This document shows positions 50,301 through 62,385 of a DNA stretch of 64,000 bases, in pieces. Numbering within the stretch: position 1 is the first letter of the stretch; each line of letters begins with the position of its first letter. The stretch comes from Atopsyche davidsoni (Eukaryota > Arthropoda > Insecta > Trichoptera > Hydrobiosidae). Below the pieces are notes generated by a model, which made no database searches, was not told the DNA's origin, and saw nothing but the letters and a program-made list of their open reading frames with translations. Location: positions 454,001 through 518,000 of the forward strand of contig JAILWY010000026.1 in assembly GCA_022113835.1 (NCBI GenBank). The letters are read 5' to 3'. A program made the translations under genes and the position numbers.

Positions 50301-53277
50301 ACTCGCGTGAGCATGCCCTTTTTCCGACAATATGACAACAAGAAGTTTATGCAGAAAAGAGTATTTTACACATTTTCTCGCTAATCAAATTCTTTGACGA
50401 TCCCTTTGAAAATACCATGTAAGTTACCAACTAAGCCACCTATTGTAAGCCCCACAACCTGTGCGGGACCGGGGTTTAGTCAGACACCGTTTTGTTGAGT
50501 AGTCCTATAACTGTTACGTATTATTTTCGAATAATTAATCTTGATATTTTTCCAACGAAGTTCATCGCCTTCTCGCACAAACCGCATAGAAGAGGACAAT
50601 GGCGAACGCGCGACAGGCATAAAAGTTGAAAAACAATTAGATCAGAATCAGAACTCGTAAAAACGCACGAAAGTAATGGAATAAAACAATTCATAGCTCC
50701 GCAGCGGTGGCAGCACATTTTTTATTAAGATGAAAATAAAAATATTTTATCGATAAAAATATAGTTATATATTATCCCCACAAATATTTTCTATACTATT
50801 ATTTTCTCTCCAAGAAAAGCACAGTGTTCTCCCTCCCTAAGTACGGTCCTCCTAGCGTGGGTTGTCGCCCCCGGGCCACGGCTCCGACCCACCCTATATA
50901 TGTCGTTCACGTATTTCTTGAATATATAATTAGGTTAGGCAAACAAATGCATGAATATCTTTGTTCTAATAATGTCATTGCGTAGAGGGCGGCCGCAGGC
51001 GGCACTGGCGCGGGACACGCGATGCTACCTGGACACTTCCAAACCTTTGCCAACAATTATCTCTCGTATTTTATACTATAATGGCACGCAAATAACTAAT
51101 AGCAGACATTTAAACTACCAACTGTAATTATAGACTTCCAATTTTAATACATACAGATTAAAACAAAAAATATTTTTAGAAAAGTTCTTTGTAAAATGCT
51201 ACTCTTGGTTTGAAACACAAGTATTTGATAGTGAATTCATCTGCATAGATTAAATTTATTCTAATCAAAGGACGATTTGTTAGCTGTTCCGTTTGTCGGT
51301 GGTAACTATGAATAATTGTCAATAAATCAAACCTCTTTCCCTCATAACACTTACTCTCCTCGACTAAAGAGTTATTGATTCCTTTATCGATCATTTGAAT
51401 ACGGATGGACCTTGCGTGCGAATTGAAAATAACAAATCATTAATCATCAGCCGCCAGCAATATAATTCATGACATCGCTAGCCCACTCGATCTTCATCAA
51501 CAATCAACTACCCTCTATAGCTTTAACACATTTTTAGTTGTACTATCTGCTTATATTATAATTTTCGAATGGATAGTTTTATTTCGAATTTAAATTACAT
51601 ATAATTGCAAAGTTTATAAATATAATACGCATACAAAACGTAACCTTCGTATATTTTATAAATAAAATACCAAATAACAATTCGAATTTGTATCTCCAGG
51701 GACTAATATAAATAGACCTATTAGATTCTATTTATAAACGAATGCCTTGTTTACTCGACCGAGCTCAAATCTAAAATGCGAAAATAATCAACAACGCTTA
51801 CTGGATAAAAACAAATTATTACATTTCCATCGAATTTTCACGCGCAGCGCTAGAACACATTTTATGAGATGCAATTTTCAATTTTATAAACTAATATTCG
51901 TTTTTCCCTCGCTATTTTCCTATGTTTACCTTCGCCTGTATTTACTTATTTATTATTAAACCGCGTATATACCGCAGATACATTAAGGTTCTATTGTGGT
52001 ATTACTTACCGGAAATTCAACTAACCTGAAAAGGTTATACCCGAGCCTTTAGTTCGCCAACTTTTTTATACGTAAACGTTAAGGCAAACCTTTTGGGATG
52101 AAGTTAATGTATACTACCTACAATATGTATTTATCTCCCTTTATATACCAACAAGCACACCTTTCCGCCTTTCTCGAAGTTAAGAAATATCAATAGAATA
52201 TTTTGAAGCCATAGATTTTATTTACATGATAATAATTTACGAGAATTTAATATTTGTTTTGAAGGTTGCTTATTGTTAGCGCAAACTCTTTATCAAAACC
52301 CTCATGAGTTTGTATTGTATTTTAATTTTAGTAAATACTTATACCCCTTGCACCTGAAAAATCGGCTAAAAGCTTCGCTACGCGAAAGCCTTTACTGAAA
52401 TTGATAAATAATGAACACGAAATGCATCGTGAGAAAAAAGAGAAAAAAATTAATTTAATTTTACATACAGATTCTAAAGAAAATAAAATGTTCGAGAAAA
52501 AGCCATTTCTCTGAAAGGGATTTAAAAAAAAGAGATATCTCTGTTTACAAAAAGGCAAATGCCTGAAAGTTGTCAAACCGGACGCAATGGCCGGCTGCAG
52601 CTGACTCTGAATACTTTCTATTCTTTACTCACTGCCGCCTCTCCAGCGAGCTCACCTTCATACAAAGAGAAGTGGTCATAAGTTTTACTTGATTGCAACG
52701 CTGGTCCGAGCGTCAACGTAAATTTTCGTCCGAGCGCACAACGCATCAAATTTTATCTACCAAACGAGACGAGATAGCGAAAATATTAACGCTATAATCT
52801 TTTTGAATGCGCTTTTTAAAACATGTCCTTATGAAATTATGATCTTAAGCTGTTTTCAGGTCAGTTGAAATAGTTTTTTTAAAACAACATTCTAAAAATT
52901 GTTTGATATCTAGCATAATAAGTTTTTACTGCTATACAACTTTTATTTAAAATATAAACATATTCATGCATATAAAACTTTTTACTAAATAACAAATGCA
53001 TATATGCAAGTTACATTGACTTTGTTGTACAATTAATCTTCAAAAAGTCAGCGCGGAGACGGGGGAGCCTCGACGATGGCGCCCATTGAATCCGAAAGGA
53101 CCCGCGGACCCGACCCAAGCGACCCCCAAATATAGGCGGGTCGATGAACTCAGACGTGTCCATTCGACACAGTAAAAAAACTCCAGTTTCAGAAAGCAAT
53201 AAGAGCTTACGCGAGCATTCGTCAGTACAGGAATAAATCAAGGAGTCAAGTATTATACTTATTATTTAAAATATTAA
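47357..53277. other. AT-rich tract with unique islands
   Basis: No gene supported. GC-richer patches occur at about 47580-47830, 49020-49190, 50820-50900, 50985-51035, 52585-52760 and 53050-53150. Open frames of 60-100 codons overlap some of them but show no known domain. A CGGCTTAA/TTAAGCCG stem lies at 49592-49613. Confidence 0.45.
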
Positions 53278-53325
53278 AATGGAATTCCGCCGAGTACTCT
53301 CGGTCAAAAATAGTGAGTTTCTATT
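53278..53325 (+). repeat. GAATTC/AGTACTCTC repeat fragment
   Basis: The sequence ATGGAATTCCGCCGAGTACT then CTCGGTCAAAAATAGTG matches the module at 24603, including the upstream ATTTAAAATATTAAA context. Confidence 0.7.
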
Positions 53326-53593
53326 ATTATAGTGGTGTGATTGGTGATTACATTTTTTCTGTGATTATTTTAATTAAATTAGAACATTACAAATCGTGTG
53401 AATATTTAATTTCTTGGTTATATAAAATATCAACACAAATTACTCATCGGTCAAGGAGACTCAAAATAGGATTTTAAAACATAATTACATCGGTACAATA
53501 ATTGATCGATATAAAAAATCTTGTGCGCCTTTAGGTCTCGCGGTTGAACGGAGACAAAAGATCCCCGCCGGACAGTCCGCATTCAACAGTTAC

Positions 53594-53648
53594 GTAACCA
53601 GGGGCGCCCCGCGGTGGGGGGGGTTAGGCTAGGTCCGCCCCTGGTTAC
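53594..53648. repeat. 13-bp inverted repeat with G-rich loop and C-rich flank
   Basis: GTAACCAGGGGCG (53594-53606) and CGCCCCTGGTTAC (53636-53648) are exact complements. The 29-base loop holds GGTGGGGGGGG, and the sequence just right of the hairpin is CCCCACCCCACCCCCC. The G and C tracts could pair instead, giving alternative folds. Confidence 0.75.
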
Positions 53649-53908
53649 CCCCACCCCACCCCCCACAGGTTGAACCTTCCGCTGCAACAGTTGAAGCTCT
53701 CGTGGGAAATTGGAGGAGAACTCCAGCAGCAAATTTAAAAACGTATTTGCGGCGCTCGAGCCAATTGCGATTCTTAGCAACGAACGCTCACGAGACGCGC
53801 ATCGTCTGTTACTTTGTTCTTTTTATTAGTCTCTTACTACAGTATCCTGTTTTCAGTTTTTCTACACTCCTCTTTAATGATATTGTTCTTTTTACTATTA
53901 TTAAAATA

Positions 53909-54961
53909 CTAGAAATGTAGCCCGTTAAAAAATGACGGATTCGATGAACGATGCAATAGTGTTTGAACATATGTTTGGCTGACAATAAGATGAATCTTTC
54001 GTAAGCTTTCGTTTTGTACCATCAGTTGGATGAAGGTGTGAAGTTCTGTGATATATTTGGACTTGAACTTTGAAGCAGAGTGGTCCTGATTCTGCCACTG
54101 GACCTGTTAATTTAGCTCCCATTGATGCAAAAGATATACTGTTATTGTATGATCTTATTTTTCTCTTGAAATTTCCATTATAAATATTCTTTAAATATAC
54201 TGGGTAAATAGGTCTTGCTGGTAGTTTCACTTTACCTTTGTGATAGTAATCATTGAACTTTCCATCTGATGGGTTTTCTGCTTGATAATGTAAAGCATTG
54301 CAGAATCGACAGGTCACATTAATTAATCCGAAGACAAACGCAGCGTTCGCTGTGCATCAGTTTCTTTTTGTCTTGAGGTCGATGCGCGTACTCGAATTTT
54401 AAGAAGACGCTGCTCACGTTTTTCTTCCAACTCATTGCTTGACATTTATGTCACATTTCGTGTCACAAACAACGCATCACTTTTCACTGCACTGTTCTTT
54501 ATTTGATGCAGTCTTTATCACGTTCAATTGTGCAATTCTTTTTTAATTACGTTTTCTGTGCGTAGAAGCTGTTATTTTGAGTTATTAATGATGTGATTAA
54601 TAATTTCTAATGCAATTTCGATAAAAAAATAGAGATGGCGTTTGTGTCAAACTGACATAAGCTGGAAATTTCTTAGAAGCATCCAAAATTTGTTTTTTTT
54701 GTAAAAGTTCTAAATTTGAAATTCTCGCGGTGAAGAACAGAATCATATAATTCGTACATATTGAAACTCGCTAAAGCATATTTTAAAGTTTATGAATGAA
54801 AATATTATCCTATCGTCTTGAAATTCGGCACAAAGCTGCGGAAAAATTTACTTAACTTATGTGCAAAAAATCAGCGTTGTATCTTTTAAGATATTCTATA
54901 GAAAACCAAAAATCGAAACATACATACATACACACACACAATGGCTATTATATATATTAGA
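53909..54961 (-). mobile_element. Helitron with N-terminal coding relic
   Basis: On the minus strand the element starts TCTAATATATATAATAGCC at 54961. It ends with the hairpin CCGTCATTTTTTAACGG followed by GCTACATTTCTAG at 53909. The host base before TC is A and the base after CTAG is T, the classical A|T Helitron target. Near the 5' end it carries a TG-rich repeat. The 1053 bp keep only the beginning of the Helitron protein. The Rep nickase core and helicase are deleted, so the copy is non-autonomous. It shares both flanking non-coding parts with the shorter copy at 10032-10698. Confidence 0.92.
54015..54445 (-). pseudogene. Helitron protein N-terminus, truncated
   Basis: The relic starts with an ATG at 54445-54443 reading MSSNELEEKREQRLLKIRVR, an Arg/Glu-rich start usual for animal Helitron proteins. 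A stop and frameshift follow near 54320. It continues with CRFCNALHYQAENPSDGKF, KVKLPARP and FASMGAKLTGP, then FKVQVQIYHR. This matches the cysteine-containing region upstream of the Rep domain (CxxCxA, GKVxLP, SFG, KIQGQIYHR). After about residue HPTDGTK the frame enters the element's 3' non-coding end, so the Rep and helicase parts are deleted. Confidence 0.85.
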
Positions 54962-56109
54962 TAGCCGGGCGTCATTATTGTATGACAAAAATTGGCTCCA
55001 AAACAAAATATATATTTGATATCATTTGTATTGTTTTAATTCTCATAGATTTGTTTTATTGTGTGATAAATATTTTATTTGTAAATTATATATATTCAAG
55101 TATATTTGAAAAACTTCATTTAAACTGTACTAATGGAAACTGAATTCAAAATATTATCAACATTGCTTCTGTTGTTAAAGCCGTTATATTAAAATTAATA
55201 AAAAAGTATGGAATCAGTACCTTTTGGCCACGAATGTGGCTATGCCGGAAGTAAATTATATTAGTACCAAATGCGTTATAATCGAATAACAGTCGTTACG
55301 TAATATTTTTCATGTTAAAATTTAAATAGACTATACTGAATTATAACGGTCTAATAACCAGACATGAAAGTAATACAATTTATCCAACGGAGTCGGAAAA
55401 CAACAACCTCATTTTGTTACATAATATATTTTGCGTAAAATTTCCGGAGATAATATAACATTTATTCGTATAAATATTTTTTTTGTACACCTTTTTGCTG
55501 TAAATGAAATCGGAAAACAAAACTCAGACTACATAGAAGCATAAATTTGCTTTTTTGTTCAATAACAAATATTAGAATAGAGGATAGATTAGATTTATAA
55601 ATAAAATACAAAATCGCATATCTGATAAATTATATATGTACATGTACATATATATATTTACTGGAATTTAATATTACCTACTTATCATGATAGAATCGGA
55701 GTCTATTTTGGTTGTATAAACAATTTATTTATTTTAAACAAGTGTACTTTTCCATTAAAAAAAGGTTTTTTTTTTTTTTTTTTCATCCATGTCGAATCTA
55801 AATGCATAAACTATTAAATTTCAAATGAAGTCTATAATTTCTATTGATTCCAGGGATTGGTGTTTTTAGAAAAGCCACGGCGACCACACGCCATATCGTT
55901 TAGTGAAAGAGATACATGTTATCTTCGTTTAATATTTAAAATGAAAAATAAATTATACTTCAACATCAATTTTATACAATAATGAAACAATAGTATCATT
56001 TGAAATTAAAAATATAATTATTTTCAGTAAAAACATATGATAATGTATTATATTTAACTTAAACATAATAAGTAAATACTTTACTGGGAATAATTTTAAT
56101 TCAGCCTGT
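54962..56109. other. AT-rich non-coding tract
   Basis: Nothing recognised. A 20-base T-run lies near 55766-55784. Confidence 0.55.
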
Positions 56110-56335
56110 TTTATTTGACAAATTTATTGTATTCAATATTTTATGAAGATTTTACTGGGTGGAATTCCATAAATACAAAATACTTTTGTGATTTTTCCAC
56201 ACATTTTACTTGATAGATGACCGGTTTTGCCAACCTGTTGCGTTGTTCTTCTTCTTCATTTTAATGTGAACGTAACAGGTTGGCGCAACCGGTCACTTGT
56301 ACAATTTAAAAAATCAAAAAAGTGTTTTATAAAAA
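56110..56335 (-). repeat. Composite palindromic element, second copy
   Basis: The left part, on the minus strand, reads TGGAATTCCACCCAGTAAAA then TCTTCATAAAATATTG, the module seen at 24603. To its right are two palindrome arms: AAATACAAAATACTTTTGTG through GATGACCGGTTTTGCCAACC, and CAGGTTGGCGCAACCGGTCA with a diverged tail. The centre differs from the 24.4-kb copy (TTCTTCTTCTTCATT instead of AAGGTTTGATAATGCC). Module plus palindrome occur together in opposite orientation to the 24.4-kb copy, which supports a single mobile unit. Confidence 0.75.
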
Positions 56336-58403
56336 AATAATCATTAATATACAATAAAATATGTATATTTTGCCAAATGATATCCATAGGCGAAACTCAT
56401 CATAAAAAAATCATAATAATTTAATCCTGAATACAATCCAGGGTTGAATCTATATTACAGCCTAAAACTCTTTACTCGACATTTTTTCAGTGCCAATTTC
56501 TCATCGTGAGTTTTGGTCTGCATTCGTTGTATCGAACATACTAAATTATAAATTTCAAATTATCTTTCTGTGCAACTATTTTTCGGCAATGTTGGCCTTT
56601 CCTATCCTGCAAATTTTCATTCCTGTGTCGTCTCCGTAATTTATGGCCATATTTTTTCATAACTCTGCCCTGCCAGCCTCGCCAACCCTCCACTCCCTCC
56701 GCCCCCGCCTGCGGGATTCCCTCACCTTTGCTAATTCGTTTCCCTGAGTTTCTCCATTCTTCTCGCGTCTCCGGTCATCTTTCTCAATTTTTTCATTACA
56801 CGTATGAAGTATCATTATACAGTTTTTGTTCCCAGAGTGATCTGCCATTTCAGTAAAACTTAAACCATTACAAAATAGTCATGAAGTAGAAGTAAGATAT
56901 TTATAAAAAACTCCAACAAGATACATTATAAATCCTACAGCAGTTTTACCTGTTAGCAATGATGAAATAATCTAATATATCATCTAATAAATTTTATAGA
57001 ATGATAAAAAAAATTAAATCGTATCCTTAGAATCATATTATATATTTGACTAGCATACTTTGAATAAAACAATTTGAAAACGCCATTCACATTAATATGT
57101 AAAAAGATTTCTCGAATATCGATGTGTTTTAATTATTATTTTTGGCAATATTTTGTTTTTTTTTATATGAACCTCAGAAATCACAGCTCGCTAGATTTTC
57201 TAAAATTATGAGCACCAAGTATTTTTTTATCAATAATATATTATTTTTTTAGTTTACATTAAATTTTCACTCTGGGGGTCAACTAACATATGCGGTTCAT
57301 AAGTGTTCCATTTGTTGTTTAATAATAAAATATTTTTTGAGGTTTATTATTCTTCAATAATTTTAACACGTAATTTACAAATTTTTGCGTGTCGGGACAT
57401 CTGTGGTTGAAAATTTAAAGCATTATAAACCGTCGCATTTCCTGAAACTTCAGTCGAGACTTCAGCCGCAGAGAGGGCGCCCGGCACTTGGAGTTGTTTA
57501 CTTATACAACTACATAAGAACCCACTCATTACAATTTGATGAATTGATTTATTATTTCACTCATTTAAAACTGACGGTAACTTTTTTGCAGAAGTATTGA
57601 CATTTTATTGAATTTTTATTTTTGTTTTAGTAAAAATTTTCATTAAAGAATTTCGATGCCTAATTGAGTTTGTTATCGAGACTTTCAGATTTATAAGGTT
57701 TCAATCCATAAAATATTTTAATAAAAAAATCAATTAAACTTTTTTTGTAATAAATGGGCCAAATGAGAGAAACGAAATAATCGTGTATTAACAAATTAAC
57801 AATTTTGATATCTTTTTTAAAGCATTATATGTCCAATATCCCTCTTGCCGATCCGTCATTTACAAGGTGTATTATTATATTTACATACATTATGTAAAAG
57901 GTCAATTTCGTAAAATTTCTAAAACGCTATTTTATTCTGTAATACCCAATTCTATGAATTATAAATTATTTAAATTCATATATCAGGAATTTTAATTAAG
58001 CCTATTGGTGTATTATAAATACCTACACTGCGCAGCTTTCCTATAAAATATTTTCTTTTCTTTTCTAAAACATAGTCAAATGCAAACTTATAAAAAAAAG
58101 AAATCTTAATAAACTATACTCAATTTATTGTAATAAATTAAAACTATTATTTGGTGATACGAATAATCGCATGTATGTTCACATTTAGTTTTAAATATAA
58201 TAAATCCTCAAGCGTGAGTAACTGACACCAAAAAAGTAAAATATGCCTGATAAGAATTTGCATTTATAATCTTGTACCTCTTAAAAACGGTTGTAAAAAA
58301 TAATTGTCCAGACAGAAATGTAAAAGTTTATATCGGTCACTTGTTTACACAACCGATCAAATATGTTATAAATTTAAGATTAAAAAAGTTTGCCCTAACA
58401 AAT
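56336..58403. other. AT-rich non-coding tract
   Basis: No gene seen. Slightly GC-rich patches at 56670-56720 and 57440-57500 carry no recognisable coding sequence. Confidence 0.55.
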
Positions 58404-60771
58404 GAGGGTCCCCGGGAGGGTCCCCGGGAGGGTCCCCGGGAGGGTCCCCGGGACGGTCCCCGGGACGGTCCCTGGGACGGTCCCCAGGAGGGTCCCCGGG
58501 AGGGTCCCCGGGACGGTCCCCGGGACGGTCCCAGGGACGGTCCCCGGGACGGTCCCCGGGAGGGTCCCCGGGAGGGTCCCCGGGAGGGTCCCCGGGAGGG
58601 TCCCCGGGACGGTCCCCGGGACGGTCCCTGGGACGGTCCCCGGGACGGTCCCCGGGACGGTCCCCGGGAGGGTCCCCGGGAGGGTCCCCGGGACGGTCCC
58701 CGGGACGGTCCCCGGGACGGTCCCTGGGATGGTCCCCGGGAGGGTCCCCGGGACGGTCCCTGGGATGGTCCCCAGGAGGGTCCCCGGGAGGGTCCCCGGG
58801 ACGGTCCCCGGGACGGTCCCCGGGAGGGTCCCCGGGAGGGTCCCCGGGAGGGTCCCCGGGACGGTCCCCGGGACGGTCCCTGGGACGGTCCCCGGGACGG
58901 TCCCTGGGACGGTCCCCGGGAGGGTCCCCGAAAGGGTCCCCGGGAGGGTCCCCGAAAGGGTCCCCGAAAGGGTCCCCGGGAGGGTCCCCGGGAGGGTCCC
59001 CGGGAGGGTCCCCGGGAGGGTCCCCGGGACGGTCCCCGGGACGGTCCCCGGGAGGGTCCCCGGGAGGGTCCCCGGGAGGGTCCCCGGGAGGGTCCCCGGG
59101 ACGGTCCCCGGGACGGTCCCCGGGAGGGTCCCCGGGACGGTCCCTGGGACGGTCCCCGGGAGGGTCCCCGAAAGGGTCCCCGGGAGGGTCCCCGGGAGGG
59201 TCCCCGGGAGGGTCCCCGGGAGGGTCCCCGGGACGGTCCCCGGGACGGTCCCCGGGACGGTCCCCGGGAGGGTCCCCGGGAGGGTCCCCGGGAGGGTCCC
59301 CGGGAGGGTCCCCGGGACGGTCCCCGGGACGGTCCCTGGGACGGTCCCCGGGACGGTCCCCGGGACGGTCCCCGGGAGGGTCCCCGGGAGGGTCCCCGGG
59401 ACGGTCCCCGGGACGGTCCCCGGGACGGTCCCCGGGACGGCCCCCGCGAGGGTCCCCGGGAGGGTCCCCGGGAGGGTCCCCGGGAGGGTCCCCGGGAGGG
59501 TCCCCGAAAGGGTCCCCGGGAGGGTCCCCGAAAGGGTCCCCGGGACGGTCCCCGGGAGGGTCCCCGGGACGGTCCCCGGGACGGTCCCTGGGACGGTCCC
59601 CGGGAGGGTCCCCGAAAGGGTCCCCGGGAGGGTCCCCGAAAGGGTCCCCGAAAGGGTCCCCGGGAGGGTCCCCGGGAGGGTCCCCGGGAGGGTCCCCGGG
59701 AGGGTCCCCGGGAGGGTCCCCGGGAGGGTCCCCGGGAGGGTCCCCGGGACGGTCCCCGGGACGGTCCCCGGGACGGTCCCCGGGACGGTCCCCGGGACGG
59801 CCCCCGCGAGGGTCCCCGGGAGGGTCCCCGGGAGGGTCCCCGGGAGGGTCCCCGGGAGGGTCCCCGAAAGGGTCCCCGGGACGGTCCCCGGGAGGGTCCC
59901 CGGGACGGTCCCCGGGACGGTCCCTGGGACGGTCCCCGGGAGGGTCCCCGAAAGGGTCCCCGGGAGGGTCCCCGAAAGGGTCCCCGAAAGGGTCCCCGGG
60001 AGGGTCCCCGGGAGGGTCCCCGGGAGGGTCCCCGGGAGGGTCCCCGGGAGGGTCCCCGGGAGGGTCCCCGGGAGGGTCCCCGGGAGGGTCCCCGGGACGG
60101 TCCCCGGGACGGTCCCTGGGACGGTCCCCGGGAGGGTCCCCGGGAGGGTCCCCGGGAGGGTCCCCGGGAGGGTCCCCGAAAGGGTCCCCGGGAGGGTCCC
60201 CGAAAGGGTCCCCGGGAGGGTCCCCGGGAGGGTCCCCGGGAGGGTCCCCGGGACGGTCCCTGGGACGGTCCCCGGGAGGGTCCCCGAAAGGGTCCCCGGG
60301 AGGGTCCCCGGGAGGGTCCCCGGGAGGGTCCCCGGGAGGGTCCCCGGGAGGGTCCCCGGGAGGGTCCCCGGGAGGGTCCCCGGGAGGGTCCCCGGGAGGG
60401 TCCCCGGGAGGGTCCCCGGGAGGGTCCCCGGGAGGGTCCCCGGGAGGGTCCCCGGGAGGGTCCCCGGGAGGGTCCCCGGGAGGGTCCCCGGGAGGGTCCC
60501 CGGGAGGGTCCCCGGGAGGGTCCCCGGGAGGGTCCCCGGGAGGGTCCCCGGGAGGGTCCCCGGGAGGGTCCCCGGGAGGGTCCCCGGGAGGGTCCCCGGG
60601 AGGGTCCCCGGGAGGGTCCCCGGGAGGGTCCCCGGGAGGGTCCCCGGGAGGGTCCCCGGGAGGGTCCCCGGGAGGGTCCCCGGGAGGGTCCCCGGGAGGG
60701 TCCCCGGGAGGGTCCCCGGGAGGGTCCCCGGGAGGGTCCCCGGGAGGGTCCCCGGGACGGTCCCCGGGAGG
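58404..60771. repeat. 12-bp tandem array, unit GAGGGTCCCCGG, about 197 copies
   Basis: The array is about 2.37 kb of GAGGGTCCCCGG with limited variants: GAC for GAG, CTGG for CCGG, AAAGGG for GGAGGG, and rare CCCCCGCGAG. Each canonical unit carries CCCGGG and is nearly self-complementary. As 12 is a multiple of 3 and the unit has no stop in any frame, all six frames stay open. This yields 809-839-aa frames such as (EGPR)n, (RVPG)n, (SRGP)n and (GTLP)n. Variants are arranged in longer blocks, and the last 450 bp (about 60294-60745) are uniform. I regard it as a minisatellite, not a gene. The long frames begin at chance ATGs in AT-rich or GC-rich flank with no recognisable domain. Confidence 0.95.
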
Positions 60772-60881
60772 AGTCTCGCTGGAGGCAGTGAATGGACCGG
60801 AGCTCGCGCGCGTGAACCATGCAAAGCAATGAAACTTAAAGTTCTAATTATAATACTAATAAACTCACGGGATAATGTAAG
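60772..60881. other. Short GC-rich flank of the 12-bp array
   Basis: The right flank (to about 60830) has GGAGCTCGCGCGCGTGAACC, then becomes AT-rich. No feature recognised. Confidence 0.5.
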
Positions 60882-60909
60882 AAGATAAGAATAAGATAAG
60901 ATAAGATAA
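60882..60909. repeat. (AAGAT)n microsatellite
   Basis: About five AAGAT/AGATA units run up to the Helitron 5' end. TAAGATAT resumes after the Helitron 3' end, so the element appears inserted in or beside this short repeat. Confidence 0.75.
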
Positions 60910-61118
60910 TCTATATATATAAAACACTAAAAATGTTTGTTAGTCCGCTATAGGCTTTGAAACCGTACGACCGACGAGCCCCACACCGTGTTTATTTGAA
61001 AGCCAAAAATACCGAAAGTAATCAAGACCACTAAAATTATAAAAATTGATTATCAAATTTGGTTTATTCAATTAAGAAAAATCCCATACAAAAGTTTCCA
61101 ATTCATAAAAGGAACTGC

Positions 61119-61149
61119 CATTTTCGCGTATTGCATATACGCGAAAATG
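61119..61149. repeat. Perfect 13-bp hairpin inside the Helitron
   Basis: CATTTTCGCGTAT and ATACGCGAAAATG pair around a five-base loop. It lies in the element's 5' region. It is not the terminal 3' hairpin, which sits at about 62454-62470. Confidence 0.8.
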
Positions 61150-61496
61150 TCTTGAAGCTGGCTGCCTGCATGGCTACCAATCGAGAAATACTGATATTGA
61201 TGTTTGTAAATATTAGAATGAACTTGCCGTTACAGGCTGCCGAACTTACGGAACAGAATTAGGTCGATTTTTGATATTTTCCATACAAAAATTTTCAACA
61301 TCTGTAAAGTGGACATCGTTCCTCGCAAAAAATTGAAAAAAGAACATTGTGAAGATCGCGCGGACAGATCGTACGGACTTTCAAAACAAAATCACTATCT
61401 GTCATTCACAACGTGTTTTATCACAATGAGTTTGTCTGTTTATATATGGGAAAAAAATTATTATACGAAAATATTCGTATTACAAGTTTCGTCTAT

Positions 61497-62024
61497 TGAA
61501 AAAATTATTCCAACTCAAATCGACATCGATCTTATATCTGCTGAACACCCGCATCAACGTGAAGATCTGATACTTTTTGACGTTGTTTGTAAGAACATCA
61601 CGGCCCATGCGGAGTGTTGCATATGAATTCGCCTTGCATAAAAGACGGCAAATGCACGAAAAGATATCCACGCGATTTGATCGATGAAACTCAAACTGGT
61701 CTACGAAAGCCAGAAGATGGAGGATACACCACCACCATTAAATTAAGAAACGTCGATATTGACATTGATAACATATGGATTGTTCCATACAGTCCAATAC
61801 TGTAAAAAACATTTCAATCATATATCAATGTGGAACACTGCAACTCCGTGAAATTCATATGCAAGGACATATGCAAATATGTTAACAAAGGCAGTGATAT
61901 GGCAGTGTTTGAGCTTTCAAATCGAAACTATGAAATCACTCAATTTCAGATGGGTCGCAGTAATGAAGCTGTCTGGCGAATTCTTGGTTTCAGTATTCAC
62001 GAACGATATCCAACTATTATATAA
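61497..62024 (+). pseudogene. Helitron Rep (helitron-like) domain remnant
   Basis: Three frames together give a recognisable C-terminal half of the Rep domain. First comes PTQIDIDLISAEHPHQREDL (61510-61626), then NSPCIKDGKCTKRYPRDLID and RNVDIDIDNIWIVPYSPIL (61623-61803). A stop at 61803 is followed by VEHCNSVKFICKDICKYVNK, GSDMAVFEL and SNEAVWRILGFSIHERYP (61830-62024). In intact proteins these follow the HxH metal-binding motif and include the catalytic tyrosine region (ICKYxNKG). The HxH part is not recognisable upstream. Frameshifts and stops make it inactive. Confidence 0.88.
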
Positions 62025-62106
62025 CTGTGATATATAACTGATATCAAGTACAAATCGATTGACACAGTGAGGAACAAGCTGTCAACTATCCAAAAGAGTT
62101 TTTTTT

Positions 62107-62385
62107 AACTCTTTGGAACCATCTGGAATGCCACCACATATCTTAACTTTAAAAGTTGGTTCACCGATGCACATTCGCAACTTAGATCCACCTAAATTGT
62201 GCTGTTGTGATAACTATCAACAAGGCTCACGGCCAATCACTAAGTATTGCTGGTTTGAACATAGAAAATTCCTGTTTTTCGCAAAATCCATGTTGCGTTT
62301 AGAGTTGGAACGCCGAAAAGACTTTATGTTTACACACCTACGGAAAAAACTCAATATATCCGCTAGCATTAAGATAAAAAGTTAA
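62107..62385 (+). pseudogene. Helitron helicase C-terminal remnant
   Basis: NSLEPSGMPPHILTLKVGSP and RNLDPPKLC match the Pif1-like helicase segment near the C-terminus of Helitron proteins (usually NSL..PGMPPH.L.LKVG.PI.LLRNL.PP.LCNGT). After a deletion and frameshift, a second frame gives the terminal GKNSIYPLALR-like end at about 62340-62375. The first helicase motifs, including the Walker A loop, are absent, deleted between about 62025 and 62107. Confidence 0.85.

Noticed and set aside
58404..60771. CRISPR-like array
   Set aside because: The 12-bp units are directly adjacent with no spacers, and the organism is eukaryotic.
58272..60888. Four frames of 809-839 codons on both strands as repeat-protein genes
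   Set aside because: They arise because a 12-bp unit without stop codons repeats about 197 times. Their starts lie in unrelated flank with no signal or domain, and all frames are equally open.
61309..61500. N-terminal part of the 105-codon frame as coding
   Set aside because: Only the last roughly 40 residues match the Helitron Rep region. The earlier part has no match and is probably degraded.
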